From contig NZ_CP059856.1 in assembly GCF_009193325.2 (NCBI RefSeq), positions 3,224,001-3,288,000 on the forward strand: DNA of 64,000 bases, in the 5' to 3' direction. A program made the position numbers and the translations under genes. The first letter of the stretch is position 1. Each line of letters starts with the position of its first letter. The notes under the pieces were generated by a model that saw nothing but the letters and a program-made list of their open reading frames with translations, had not been told where the DNA came from and ran no database searches. Positions 1 to 10,161 of this stretch are shown here, piece after piece. The DNA comes from Bacteroides zhangwenhongii (GTDB lineage Bacteria > Bacteroidota > Bacteroidia > Bacteroidales > Bacteroidaceae).

Positions 1-1635
1 AATATTCTCTGGTTTACTTCTTGCTATGAGGATAAAAGTTCATTTGCAACAAACCTTATTCCAGAAGTACAAATTAGTATAAATGATAAAAATCAAGAAA
101 ATTCAATATACGTAGGTTATCAATCTCCTGTCGATATTGTACCATCTATTACCCAAGATGGTTTTGATGGTTCTAATTTGCGCTATGAATGGGCTGTAAC
201 CGAGGAACCCTCAACTACCAATCCTGTTTATGAAATTATTGGTACAGAAAAAGACTTTCATGGTATCATAAATCGTCCTATATCAAATGGAACCTATACG
301 TTAAAATTGACTGTAACAGATGTAGCAAATGATAACTTACAATATATTTATTCTTGGAAATTATATGTACAAAGTAGCTTCCTAGACGGATTGTTAATCG
401 CAGATAGTGAGAACGGCACAACAACAGATTTGACTTTGATTAACAATTCTCAAATAACAAATCAATATACAAAAGAAGAAAGAATATTTCGTCACATACT
501 AGAAACTGCTAATGGAGCAGCATATGATGAATTATTGACTTCATTAACCTATGAGGTGATGGGGAACACAGCAATACTTGGTAGTTCTCACTTAAATCAG
601 ATTTGGGCTATTTCTTCCACAGGAAAAAGTATTCGTTTCAACTGTGAAGACTATTCAATAAACGGAACATGGGAAGATGAAAAAATATTTTTATATTGCC
701 CCACCGATTTTCAAGTAAAATCTTATATTCGTTCTTCACAACTTTTCATTGCTTATACAAATAATGGACTATATTCATTCTTAAACACAGCAGGTAACAA
801 ATTCTCTATGCCTAATTCTGTTTTTAATGGATTTGAAATCAATAACAATGTATATGCAGCAAATTCTTCATTTAGTATTGGTGACAACCATTTAGTATGG
901 TTAGATAAACCCAAAGGTGCCTTTTATTCCTTAAATGGCACGAGTTATAACACATGTACTCCGTATATCTCAAATCCAGATTTCGATCCTAATGACATGG
1001 GAAGTCAAACAGCTATTGCCGCAACAAGTTCTCAAGATGGTTCATTGACCACTTTCTTACTAAAAGACGATAATAGTGGAGATTATGCTATTTACACTTT
1101 AAGCCAATATAAAGCAGAAGAAGGCTACTATGAAGATCCTGATAATTGGGATGGATGGGTAGTTACCTCACCAGAACAACCAGCAGCTGCAAAAAACAAA
1201 TATATTATTCCAGCAGCAGGCAAAAACTTATTAGACAAAGCTGTATCTATTTTCTTCGGACATACAAATAATGTATTATATGTAGTAACAGATGCAGCTA
1301 TATATTCATTTACATATGGTATGGGAAATGAAGTATCTGTCTCCACCACCTCGCAGTTTAGCCCTAGTAACGGAGAAAAAATCACAAAAGCCAAGCTGTA
1401 TCAACAAGGACAATACACTAATCAATTAAATGTTATGACAGGTAATCCACCAGCTATTACCCCGAATGCATGGAATAACAAAGCACTCATTATTGTGACC
1501 CAATCCACAGAATTTGATGGAAAAGTTTCAATTGTTCCAATGAAACAGGCTGGTGCAGGTACCTTGGACGTCTCTCAAGCACTAGTCTATGATGGCTTCG
1601 GCAAAATTCTGGACGTAACGACAACCGGATATTAA
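1..1635 (+). CDS. PKD-like family surface lipoprotein (5' end cut by window edge)
   Basis: The frame is open from base 1, so the true start lies just outside the window. The first residues read NILWFTSCYEDKS, which fits the end of a lipoprotein signal peptide with Cys at about residue 8; probably only a few residues are missing. A PKD-like beta-sandwich follows (LRYEWAV, GTYTLKLTVTD), then a long region with repeated Trp, Tyr and Gly that looks like a beta-propeller or beta-sandwich surface domain. Proteins of this build occur in Bacteroidales gene clusters beside SusC/SusD-type genes and a zinc metalloprotease, and such a protease starts 40 bp downstream here. By inference it is an outer-membrane, surface-exposed binding lipoprotein. 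The ligand is unknown. The family call rests on architecture and neighbours. Confidence 0.6.
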   Translation, partial: NILWFTSCYEDKSSFATNLIPEVQISINDKNQENSIYVGYQSPVDIVPSITQDGFDGSNLRYEWAVTEEPSTTNPVYEIIGTEKDFHGIINRPISNGTYTLKLTVTDVANDNLQYIYSWKLYVQSSFLDGLLIADSENGTTTDLTLINNSQITNQYTKEERIFRHILETANGAAYDELLTSLTYEVMGNTAILGSSHLNQIWAISSTGKSIRFNCEDYSINGTWEDEKIFLYCPTDFQVKSYIRSSQLFIAYTNNGLYSFLNTAGNKFSMPNSVFNGFEINNNVYAANSSFSIGDNHLVWLDKPKGAFYSLNGTSYNTCTPYISNPDFDPNDMGSQTAIAATSSQDGSLTTFLLKDDNSGDYAIYTLSQYKAEEGYYEDPDNWDGWVVTSPEQPAAAKNKYIIPAAGKNLLDKAVSIFFGHTNNVLYVVTDAAIYSFTYGMGNEVSVSTTSQFSPSNGEKITKAKLYQQGQYTNQLNVMTGNPPAITPNAWNNKALIIVTQSTEFDGKVSIVPMKQAGAGTLDVSQALVYDGFGKILDVTTTGY

Positions 1636-1675
1636 TCTAATTTCAAATTTCATAAAAATACATTAAAGAACTAAC

Positions 1676-4261
1676 ATGAGAAAAAAAATCCTCTTACTTG
1701 CAGTATTAGTGGTAGCTTCGGCTACCACTATCGATGCGCAACGCAAATTTCCATTCTTCTGGAAAAAGAAGAAAGCAAAAACGGAACAAACTACTCCGGC
1801 GAAGAAAGAAAGTGAATACGACAAACTATTCAAAAAGAAACATGAAACGGCAAAAGGACTGATAACATTACATTTGCTGGATGGAAAAGTCTATTTTGAA
1901 CTTCCTGTGGATTTAATCAATAAAGATATGCTTATCGGTTCTACAGTTACCAGTATATCCGACAATGGCAATGCCGTAGTCGGATCCAAACCGACCGATC
2001 TGCTCCATGTTATGTTTACACGTAATAAAACACATGTACAATTACGCCAAGTAAATACTGATTATATTACAGGCAGCACACAAATCGATGAAGCTTTACG
2101 CAAAAGCACTTTGGGAGCAATTATCAGTAATCAGAAAATTCAGGCATACAACAATGACTCTACCGCCATTGTATTCGATATGACCGGAGTTTTCTTAAGC
2201 GACAACAAAAAAATGAGTCCATTCGATCGTAATTCAATCTATGGAATGTACAATCGTACAGAGAATTATCAATCCGACTGCTCTTACATTTCACAAATCA
2301 AGGCTTTCAAAGATAATGTTTCTATTAAAAGCTGTCTGTCATATACATTCTCTGTCAGCAATTCACAAGGGGCATCACTCATAAAAGACCGTCCATTCAC
2401 CGCAGAAATGACACGTTCCATCATGCTGTTGAAAGAAAAGCCTTACCGTCCACGTATGGCAGATTACCGTATCGGTGTATTCTTTACCGGACGCGAACAA
2501 CTAGGCGAAGGAGCTAAAACGACCGCACCCGTTTACTATGCCAATCGATGGGATATACAACCGTCTGACACTGCTGCCTACCTACGTGGTGAGAAAGTGA
2601 AACCCACTAAACAGATTGTTTTCTACATCGATAACACTTTTCCGGAAAAATGGAAACCATATCTGCGGGAAGGAGTCACCCAATGGAATGAATTATTCGA
2701 GCAGATTGGATTCAAAGATGTTGTAGCAGCCAAAGATTTCCCGACTGATGATCCGGAATTCGATCCGGACAATATCAAATATTCATGTGTTCGCTATGCT
2801 CCATCAAGCATTGAGAATGCTATGGGACCATCATGGGTAGACCCACGAAGCGGAGAAATCTTGAATGCCTCCGTATATTTATATCATAATGTTATCAAGC
2901 TTATCAGTAACTGGTTGTTCGTGCAAACAGCACAAGCCGATAAGGATGTACGTACTGTCAATATTCCGGATGAGATGGTTGGAGACGCATTACGCTATGT
3001 ACTTTCACACGAAATCGGTCACTGTTTAGGGTTTATGCATAATATGGGAGCTTCTTCCACTTTCCCGGTAGATTCTTTACGTTCACCGGAATTCACGCAG
3101 AAGTATGGCACTACTCCTTCCATTATGGATTATGCCCGCTTCAACTATGTAGCACAACCCGGCGATAAAGAGCGTGGTGTAAAATTGACTCCTCCCCGCT
3201 TTGGTGAATACGACAAATACCTAATTAAATGGACATATACTCCGGTATTCAATGTTAATACTGCAGACGAAGAAGCAGTTATAACAAGCAAATGGATCAC
3301 TGATGCCATTAAAGAAAATCCTGTGTACCGATATGGAAAACAACAAGTATATGGAGTTGTTGATCCCCGTTCACAAACAGAAGATATTGGTGACAACTCT
3401 ATGAAAGCAACTCGATATGGCATCAAGAACCTTAAGTATATCATGAACAATTTGGAAAATTGGATTTCCGAAGGTGACGATACATACGAATACCGTGAAG
3501 ATTTATTTATTGGTATCGTAGAACAACTTGCAATGTACGTTACCCATGTAGCAGGCAATGTAGGTGGCTATTTTGTCAACGAAGTTAAAGAAGGGGACAC
3601 AATGCCACGTTTTGCACAAATTCCGAAGGCACAACAAAAAGAAGCCCTGAATTACCTATTCGAAATTTATAATGATCTGGATTGGCTTGACAACAAAAAC
3701 TTATTAACTAAATTTCCGGTTTCCGGTTCCCCTAAACAAACTATTCAAAACTTCATGTTGAGATATATACTGCCTGTACCTTTTCAGGTATCACAATACG
3801 AAGGATTAGAGAAAGATTCATTTACTGCTGCCGAGGCTTTCAACATGATATACAATTTTGTTTGGAAACCGACTATTTCCGGACATACATTAACAGAATC
3901 CCAGATGAATCTTCAGAAACAATATATATACATGATGATGCAGACTGCCGGGTTCACAATCAAAGGAGCCGGAAAAGCATTAGCCGGAGAAAAACTACTT
4001 GATATCAATCACCGCCAGTTCGGATATACTTGTTGCCAGGGACATGCTCTCAAAGAAAATGCAATGCACAACCCTGTAGCAGGTTTTGAATGGAGACCAT
4101 TGAATCGTTTTTCTATGACGGCCAAAGTTACACAAGCAGATGTATACGCATATATAGCTAAAGCCAAACAACTGATGAAACAAAAGGCAGCCAGTGCATC
4201 AGGGAAGACGAAAGCTCACTATGAATTATTATTAAAGATGCTCGACATCAACTTAAAATAA
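1676..4261 (+). CDS. Zinc-dependent metalloprotease (gluzincin/metzincin-like, DUF5117/DUF5118 type)
   Basis: The 861-residue protein begins with a Sec signal peptide (residues 1-21, ending DAQ) and a lysine-rich stretch. The zinc-binding motif is intact: H445-E446-I-G-H449-C-L-G-F-M-H455, the extended HExxHxxGxxH form of metzincin-like enzymes. Downstream comes SIMDYARFNYVAQPGD, where the Met could form the Met-turn. Length and layout match the Bacteroidetes family annotated as zinc-dependent metalloprotease with DUF5117, DUF4953 and DUF5118 domains. It is exported, so it acts in the periplasm or at the cell surface. It starts 40 bp after the lipoprotein gene and ends 14 bp before a paralogue, so the three probably share a transcript. 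The substrate is unknown. Confidence 0.85.
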   Translation: MRKKILLLAVLVVASATTIDAQRKFPFFWKKKKAKTEQTTPAKKESEYDKLFKKKHETAKGLITLHLLDGKVYFELPVDLINKDMLIGSTVTSISDNGNAVVGSKPTDLLHVMFTRNKTHVQLRQVNTDYITGSTQIDEALRKSTLGAIISNQKIQAYNNDSTAIVFDMTGVFLSDNKKMSPFDRNSIYGMYNRTENYQSDCSYISQIKAFKDNVSIKSCLSYTFSVSNSQGASLIKDRPFTAEMTRSIMLLKEKPYRPRMADYRIGVFFTGREQLGEGAKTTAPVYYANRWDIQPSDTAAYLRGEKVKPTKQIVFYIDNTFPEKWKPYLREGVTQWNELFEQIGFKDVVAAKDFPTDDPEFDPDNIKYSCVRYAPSSIENAMGPSWVDPRSGEILNASVYLYHNVIKLISNWLFVQTAQADKDVRTVNIPDEMVGDALRYVLSHEIGHCLGFMHNMGASSTFPVDSLRSPEFTQKYGTTPSIMDYARFNYVAQPGDKERGVKLTPPRFGEYDKYLIKWTYTPVFNVNTADEEAVITSKWITDAIKENPVYRYGKQQVYGVVDPRSQTEDIGDNSMKATRYGIKNLKYIMNNLENWISEGDDTYEYREDLFIGIVEQLAMYVTHVAGNVGGYFVNEVKEGDTMPRFAQIPKAQQKEALNYLFEIYNDLDWLDNKNLLTKFPVSGSPKQTIQNFMLRYILPVPFQVSQYEGLEKDSFTAAEAFNMIYNFVWKPTISGHTLTESQMNLQKQYIYMMMQTAGFTIKGAGKALAGEKLLDINHRQFGYTCCQGHALKENAMHNPVAGFEWRPLNRFSMTAKVTQADVYAYIAKAKQLMKQKAASASGKTKAHYELLLKMLDINLK

Positions 4262-4275
4262 GGGAGGGACAAAAG

Positions 4276-6819
4276 ATGAAAAAACTATTTTTATGGTTAA
4301 TGGCGGGTTTGCTGATTATCGGATCAACAAATGAAGCCAATGCCCGCTCCAAGAAGAAAAAAGGAAAAGCCAAAACTGAACAACAGGCAGACAGTGTACA
4401 AAAAAAGAAAAAGAGTGTATACGACAAGCTTTTCAAAGATAAGAAGAAACATACAGTCAATAAAGGGACAATTACAGTTCACCAGTACGAGGATAAGATT
4501 TATCTGGAACTACCAGTTGAATTAATGGGACGGGATTTTTTAGTAAACTCTGCCATCACTACTGCAAGTGATATTTCGATGGCAGGCACAAAAGCTGCTC
4601 AAAGTAGGTATCTGATTATTGATAAAACCGATTCATTAATATTATTCCGAGATCCGAAATACAATGTTCGCCTCAACGAACAGGACGATAATCAAGAAGC
4701 GGCTTTTGCTTTATCTCGCAGTAATGCTATTTACAAAGCATTTCCAATTGAAGGATACACCAGCGATTCAACAGCTGTTGTATTTAATGCCACTTCCTAT
4801 TTCTCTTGTTCCAATAAAGATGTGCTAAATCTTAGTGGACGCAGTTATGGAGGTATGCTCACAATTGTAAGTGCTTCTCCCCAAAGTAAAACATCTTTTG
4901 TGGATTCTGCAGACGCATTCGACAATTGCATCAGCATCACTCAAAACTGTACTGCAAAGTTGAGCATCAGCATCATGGGCTTTGTCTCCAAAGAACAACC
5001 GGAATTAACAATGTCAGTACAAACAACATTAGCCCTACTATCGAAAGAAAAGATGAACACCCGCGAAGCCAACCCACGCGTAGGAACAGGGTATATCTCA
5101 TACACAGACTATCGTAATGAAAAACGTTTCAAGAAAGGATATTATGTAACACGTCGTAATATAACGACGCAACAACCTGTTGTCTTCTACATTGATACTC
5201 TGATTCAGGATAGCTGGGTAAAAGCCATCCAAAAAAGTGCAAATGAATGGAATATAATATTTGAAGACTTAGGAATAGGAAAACCAATCATAATAAAACC
5301 GTATGAGAAAGATTCAACTTTTCGTGCTAATAACCCAATGATAAATACGATTGCTTTTCTGAATAACAACAACTCGGAAGTTACCGCATACAATGTCACA
5401 GACTTACGCACTGGCGAAATTTTAAGTACCAAGATAGGAGTACCACGTGACCTTGCCGTCAGCGTACGCCGTAATGGAGTATACCAAATGGCAGAGGTCG
5501 ATCCGCGCTTCCGGACTTATTACATTGCTGATGAGGTAATCTGTGAGAATCTGACAGCACGTATGCTAAAAGCATTTGGCCTTAGTTTAGGATTGGCTAC
5601 TAATTTAGCTGGTTCTGCAGCATACTCCCCTGAAGAACTACGTTCTCCTGAATTTACTCAAAAATATGGTATCACAGCTTCAGTCATGGACAACGTATTA
5701 TACAATTATCTGGCACAGCCCGGTGATAAAGAAAAAGGAGTGGTATTGATTGTCGACAAACCGGGTGTATGTGACGCATTTACGCTCAAATATCTGTATG
5801 CCGCCACCAGTGAAAATGAATCAGACATATTGAAGAAATGGGCCATGGAACACGATGGAGATCCACGCTATTTCTATGGGAAGCGTTCACCAGCTTATGC
5901 TACAGACCCGCGTTGCCAAAACTATGATTTAGGTAATGATCCGATAGCCTCTTTAGATGCACAAATTGCTCATGTGAAATATGTAGTTAAAAATAGCCCT
6001 GCCTGGTTTCACGACGATAATATCCCCAATGATTATCGGGAACTATTTCCTGATTTTGTGATTATTGAATTAATCAATAAAACATTGTCACCTGTATCTT
6101 CTTATATCGGAGGTATTTATATCAATGAAGCCAACGAAAAAAGCAATGTACCTTCATATCAACCGATATCGGCAGATATGCAAAAGAAAGTCTTACAAAA
6201 GATATTCAGTACCTTCTATGATTTAAGCTGGCTGGACTCCAATAAGGATTTTTTGCGTTTAGGTGGTGTCAATCCTGATATGTCAACATGGATTTACAAT
6301 AACGGGTACCCAATGATGTCTTTGATGTTTCGTTTGATGCGTATGGGATTGAGTGTAGAGAAATCAACTAAACCTTATACCCAAGAAGCATATTTGAATG
6401 ATATAGAGAAACAATTATTCAAAGAAACTTTAAATGGGAAACCTTTAAGTGCTCCAATGATTGCACAACTGTCTGTATATATCAGTTCTTTAAAAGGAAT
6501 GTGTCCGACATTAAAGGCTATTGACAAAGCTGTATCAACAGGCGCAGCTTCGATTGCTCTCAATGAGCAAACTAATCCTAAGTTACAAGCATTAGAACTG
6601 CAAACGATCTTTACCACTATATCTGCAACAGAAGAACAATCTGGCATGGAACCTATGACTGCTGTTAATTTCTATGCTGGTACGGATATCGAAGCTATTT
6701 GCTATGAGAAACTGAAAAGTGCACGCCGCTATTTGATACAGGCTCGTTCTATAGCTAGTAATGATATTGAGCGTGGAAAGTGCGACTATTTGATAACGAT
6801 GATTGACCGGGTAATCTAA
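4276..6819 (+). CDS. Catalytically dead paralogue of the zinc metalloprotease
   Basis: The 847-residue protein has the same layout as its upstream neighbour: signal peptide (MKKLFLWLMAGLLIIGSTNEANA), lysine-rich linker, VYDKLF, VFYIDTLIQDSWVKAI and SPEFTQKYGI. The zinc motif is gone. Where the active copy has SHEIGHCLGFMHN, this one has KAFGLSLGLATNL, so both metal His residues and the catalytic Glu are replaced by A433, F434 and S437 and the third His by N443. The reading frame is uninterrupted over 2.5 kb, so this is a maintained pseudoenzyme, not a decaying pseudogene. It could bind the same substrate, regulate the active protease or form a heterodimer; none of these can be read from sequence. 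Probably cotranscribed with the active copy. Confidence 0.85.
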   Translation: MKKLFLWLMAGLLIIGSTNEANARSKKKKGKAKTEQQADSVQKKKKSVYDKLFKDKKKHTVNKGTITVHQYEDKIYLELPVELMGRDFLVNSAITTASDISMAGTKAAQSRYLIIDKTDSLILFRDPKYNVRLNEQDDNQEAAFALSRSNAIYKAFPIEGYTSDSTAVVFNATSYFSCSNKDVLNLSGRSYGGMLTIVSASPQSKTSFVDSADAFDNCISITQNCTAKLSISIMGFVSKEQPELTMSVQTTLALLSKEKMNTREANPRVGTGYISYTDYRNEKRFKKGYYVTRRNITTQQPVVFYIDTLIQDSWVKAIQKSANEWNIIFEDLGIGKPIIIKPYEKDSTFRANNPMINTIAFLNNNNSEVTAYNVTDLRTGEILSTKIGVPRDLAVSVRRNGVYQMAEVDPRFRTYYIADEVICENLTARMLKAFGLSLGLATNLAGSAAYSPEELRSPEFTQKYGITASVMDNVLYNYLAQPGDKEKGVVLIVDKPGVCDAFTLKYLYAATSENESDILKKWAMEHDGDPRYFYGKRSPAYATDPRCQNYDLGNDPIASLDAQIAHVKYVVKNSPAWFHDDNIPNDYRELFPDFVIIELINKTLSPVSSYIGGIYINEANEKSNVPSYQPISADMQKKVLQKIFSTFYDLSWLDSNKDFLRLGGVNPDMSTWIYNNGYPMMSLMFRLMRMGLSVEKSTKPYTQEAYLNDIEKQLFKETLNGKPLSAPMIAQLSVYISSLKGMCPTLKAIDKAVSTGAASIALNEQTNPKLQALELQTIFTTISATEEQSGMEPMTAVNFYAGTDIEAICYEKLKSARRYLIQARSIASNDIERGKCDYLITMIDRVI

Positions 6820-6855
6820 CCATTCTCCCTGCATTCATGATATTTACTTGAAATA

Positions 6856-7346
6856 AAAAGTTTAGTGATAGCAAAATATATAACAATCTTAAAAATTCAT
6901 ATTATGAAACATATTATTTTTTTATATTTGTACTTACTGCAACAATGTATACATTTGCACAAGAATCCGTCTCTTCCCCCATAATTAAGGGAAAAGACAA
7001 TAAAAATTTAGAGTTTTTCAAAAGTAATAAACTTCAATCCCCCATCTCTCCCACAAGCATATTTGGTCAAGAAATCCGAGGAGTTGTTTATGATAAAAAG
7101 ACAAATGAAGTGCTAATAGGTGCAAGTGTTATTGAAGTCGGCAGTTCTAATGGCACCATAACTGATATTGATGGACAATATAGCATAAAATTATCTAATT
7201 CCGACAAAAAAATTCTCCAAGCAAGTTATTTAGGATATGTAGTAAAGCAAGAAAGAGTTGGAAACCGAAAGGTTGTAAATTTCTTCTTAGAGGAAGATCA
7301 GGTGACAATTTCAAATAAATAACAATCAAGCTATCACTAAACTTTT
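6856..7346. repeat. Perfect 17-bp inverted repeat flanking a single gene
   Basis: AAAAGTTTAGTGATAGC at 6856-6872 is repeated exactly in reverse complement at 7330-7346. The arms lie just outside the small gene between them, one 32 bp before its ATG at 6904 and one 8 bp after its stop. A chance perfect 17-mer at this spacing is very unlikely. It could be the crossover sites of an invertible segment, the terminal repeats of a small mobile cassette (no clear target duplication seen), or paired operators in front of the two genes. Confidence 0.7.
6904..7322 (+). pseudogene. Carboxypeptidase-regulatory-like domain protein, frameshifted in its signal peptide
   Basis: The domain (from the ATG at 6945: EIRGVVYDKKTNEVLIGASV, then SNGTITDIDGQYSI) matches the N-terminal CarboxypepD_reg-like domain of SusC/RagA receptors. 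It stops after FFLEEDQVTISNK, where a receptor would continue into its TonB plug. From 6945 there is no signal peptide. The natural start is the ATG at 6904. Its frame leaves the domain frame in a run of seven T (6917-6923); one extra T would give MKHIIFFIFVLTATMYTFAQ, a textbook Bacteroides signal peptide. So the gene is frameshifted in this assembly by a true mutation, a phase-variable tract or a sequencing error. It may be a stand-alone partner of the beta-barrel protein that starts 37 bp downstream. Confidence 0.6.
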
Positions 7347-7359
7347 ATCAAATTAAAAC

Positions 7360-10143
7360 ATGAAAAAAACAACAATTAATATTTTATTATTATTCATAGC
7401 CTTACTCGTGAATGCTCAGGATAAGACAAATGAATTATCAGGATTTATCATGCACAAACAAGAAAGTGGATTTAATACGTCATTAGATGGTGCCAATATT
7501 TTTTTAATCTATGCAAAAGATACATTGAAAACAACAAGTGTAAATGGAACATTCCGTTTCAAACCTATAAAAACAGGGAAAGCGAAACTTATTGTGACTG
7601 CCATGGGATGTAGAAAAGTTGAAAAAGAACTAAATATAATAGCAGGAAAGAATCCTAATCTTTACATAGATATTTTGGATGAATCCATCCAACTGGAAGA
7701 AGTCACCATCAAGGGCAGAATCCCCATTGTGACCCAAAATGGTGACACGCTAATATTCAACCCTAAGGCAGTCAACGTACAAGAAGGAGATGTCGCCATG
7801 AATATTGTGGAGCAACTTCCAGGAGCAGAGACCGATGAGCACTCCGTCCAGATAATGGGAAAACAAGTGACCAAAACTTATATAGACGGCAAACTAATAT
7901 TCGGAAGTGACCCTATGGCAGCACTTAAGAATCTTTCTGCAACTGACGTATTAAAAATCAAGGCTTATGACGAATATGAAAATACGAAAACAAAAAAACT
8001 AATGTATAGGGGAGACCTCACCAGAGTGCTTAATATTGAGACTAAAAGCAAGCTTATCAGCTCGTGGAAAGCACATCTATTGGCCAGTGCAGGTAGTAAT
8101 CTGGATTCAGAGAATAGCAGAGGGAAGTTCCGTAAAGGACTCGGACTCACTGCCAATTTCTTCTCTGAGAATTTTTTACTTACTGGGAATGCTTTTCACA
8201 ATAATATCAACCGGAAATCAAACAATATTAAAGATGTTCTTTCCATCTCCAATCCTAAAAGTACTTTCAACGAAACAACTTATGCTGATTTAGCTATGGA
8301 ACACTCATGGAATACTGAAAATGGGACATACGGTGGGTTTACGGCATTCTACACTTTCGGTTATGATCGCGATAATACAGATACACGATCTGAACAACTT
8401 TATTTTCCCGACAACAATTATCAGCAGCGCCTTTATGAAGAACAAAACAGCAACAGTGACAGAAAACAGAATCACTATTCCGAATTATCTTTCTCTAATT
8501 CAAACGATAAATGGGGAGCACTCCATTGGAACCAACTGATAACATATAACAACAACAAAGATTGGCAATCGCTTTACATATACAATGAAGTAAATAATCT
8601 TCAAGCATCGAAAAGCCTGATGCATTACGGTAATCTAAACAAAAGCTTCCACGTGATGGAAAGAATCAGTTATACCAATGGGATTACTGACAGATTCGGA
8701 TACACATTAGAAAGCTCTATAGATATAAATAAAGGGAACGATCATTCATTACGGGTAGACACTTTGGAAAGTTCGATAACACAAACATATCTGACTATTC
8801 CATCAAAACTCCGTAATACGGAGTGGAACGGCAATGTTCAGCTAATGTATATACTGAATCCAGAAACAGAAAGCCAACTCTCTTTAGACTATTCCGTTAA
8901 ATACGAAAACGGATGGAAACATCAATTCGCCTGGAATATGTTAAACCCGACAGATCCACAAACGGACGAAGCCAATACATATAGCTATAAAGTGAACAAC
9001 TTGATACAAAAGCAGGAAGTGTCATTGCACTTTTCTCCCTATGAGAAAACAAGTTGTGACATCTCCGCAGGACTTAAGGAAAGTACACTTAACCGAAAAG
9101 AAAAAGACATAGACAACTACCAAAAAACATTCATTTCTCCAACCGTTAAGCTTTCTCTTGTATATTCAGATATAACAAATTCATGGAATACCACTTATAT
9201 GCTGCACAACCTTGTGCCAAACATAGTACAGTTGCGTCCGCAAATAGACAACAGTAATCCCTATATGCTGCGCAGTGGAAATCCTAACTTAAAACAATCA
9301 TATCTACATTCATTCCTCTTCAATTACAGCCGTATGCTGGGAAAACATAACCACACCCTAGGTGTAGCTATCAACACTACAATCCGCCAACACTCTCCTG
9401 TAGCGAAGACCACCTATTATAATACAGAAACTTATCTACCGGAATTACAATACACAACACCAGCTCACAGCTCCCTAATTAGTTTTGAAAACGTAGAGGG
9501 ATATTGGGATATAAAAGGCAAACTGATATGGCAAGCTCCTATACGTAGTATAAAATCTAAATATATCTTATCTACCGGATTCAACTATGAACATAATCCA
9601 TATTACATAGGGGAAAATAAGACTACAACGCGTACCTATGATCCATCGCTCGAACATTCGCTACTATGTAATCTAACTAAAAAACTAAAAATAACGGTCA
9701 GTACCAATACTCGATATATACATAGTATCAATACTGAAAATTATACAGGGAAAACATTCTATCAGACAGCGGGAACAACAGTAGATATCAGCCAAATATG
9801 CAAACATTTCTATTTAAGCAGTCATTATCTTTTCATTTTTAGCCGTGATTATGGAATAAACAAAGAGATTAACCGCAATCACACCCTAAACTTGAATATC
9901 GGATGCAAAGTGTTAAATCGTAAAGGAGACATTAGTATTGCCGCATACGATTTATTAAATAGTCACCGAACATTCAGTAGTCAAATGTATTCCAACTACA
10001 TTCAAAATACATGGACTAATTATTATGGACGATTCTTTACCATAAACTTTGCGTATCGGTTTGGTAAAGTGAAATCGAATTACGAAGGGAATACGAATGA
10101 CGGAAGCATACGTGAATACAGATCAATGCCCGGCAAAATATGA
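7360..10143 (+). CDS. Outer-membrane beta-barrel protein, TonB-receptor-like (OMP_b-brl_3 type)
   Basis: The 927-residue protein has a clear signal peptide (MKKTTINILLLFIALLVNAQ), a carboxypeptidase-regulatory-like beta-sandwich (about residues 25-105), a reduced plug-like segment (IQLEEVTIKGRIPIVTQNGD, then NIVEQLPGAETDEHSVQIMG), and a long barrel with alternating aromatic strands. SNPYMLRSGNPNLKQS is typical of Bacteroidetes barrels of this class. It ends in NFAYRFGKVKSN rather than exactly at an aromatic residue. The following gene is a paralogue 18 bp away, so they form an operon. Known members are outer-membrane proteins of unresolved cargo, often annotated as TonB-dependent receptor or outer membrane beta-barrel protein. 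No substrate can be named. Confidence 0.8.
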   Translation: MKKTTINILLLFIALLVNAQDKTNELSGFIMHKQESGFNTSLDGANIFLIYAKDTLKTTSVNGTFRFKPIKTGKAKLIVTAMGCRKVEKELNIIAGKNPNLYIDILDESIQLEEVTIKGRIPIVTQNGDTLIFNPKAVNVQEGDVAMNIVEQLPGAETDEHSVQIMGKQVTKTYIDGKLIFGSDPMAALKNLSATDVLKIKAYDEYENTKTKKLMYRGDLTRVLNIETKSKLISSWKAHLLASAGSNLDSENSRGKFRKGLGLTANFFSENFLLTGNAFHNNINRKSNNIKDVLSISNPKSTFNETTYADLAMEHSWNTENGTYGGFTAFYTFGYDRDNTDTRSEQLYFPDNNYQQRLYEEQNSNSDRKQNHYSELSFSNSNDKWGALHWNQLITYNNNKDWQSLYIYNEVNNLQASKSLMHYGNLNKSFHVMERISYTNGITDRFGYTLESSIDINKGNDHSLRVDTLESSITQTYLTIPSKLRNTEWNGNVQLMYILNPETESQLSLDYSVKYENGWKHQFAWNMLNPTDPQTDEANTYSYKVNNLIQKQEVSLHFSPYEKTSCDISAGLKESTLNRKEKDIDNYQKTFISPTVKLSLVYSDITNSWNTTYMLHNLVPNIVQLRPQIDNSNPYMLRSGNPNLKQSYLHSFLFNYSRMLGKHNHTLGVAINTTIRQHSPVAKTTYYNTETYLPELQYTTPAHSSLISFENVEGYWDIKGKLIWQAPIRSIKSKYILSTGFNYEHNPYYIGENKTTTRTYDPSLEHSLLCNLTKKLKITVSTNTRYIHSINTENYTGKTFYQTAGTTVDISQICKHFYLSSHYLFIFSRDYGINKEINRNHTLNLNIGCKVLNRKGDISIAAYDLLNSHRTFSSQMYSNYIQNTWTNYYGRFFTINFAYRFGKVKSNYEGNTNDGSIREYRSMPGKI

Positions 10144-10161
10144 ATCTCATAATATAGAAAT

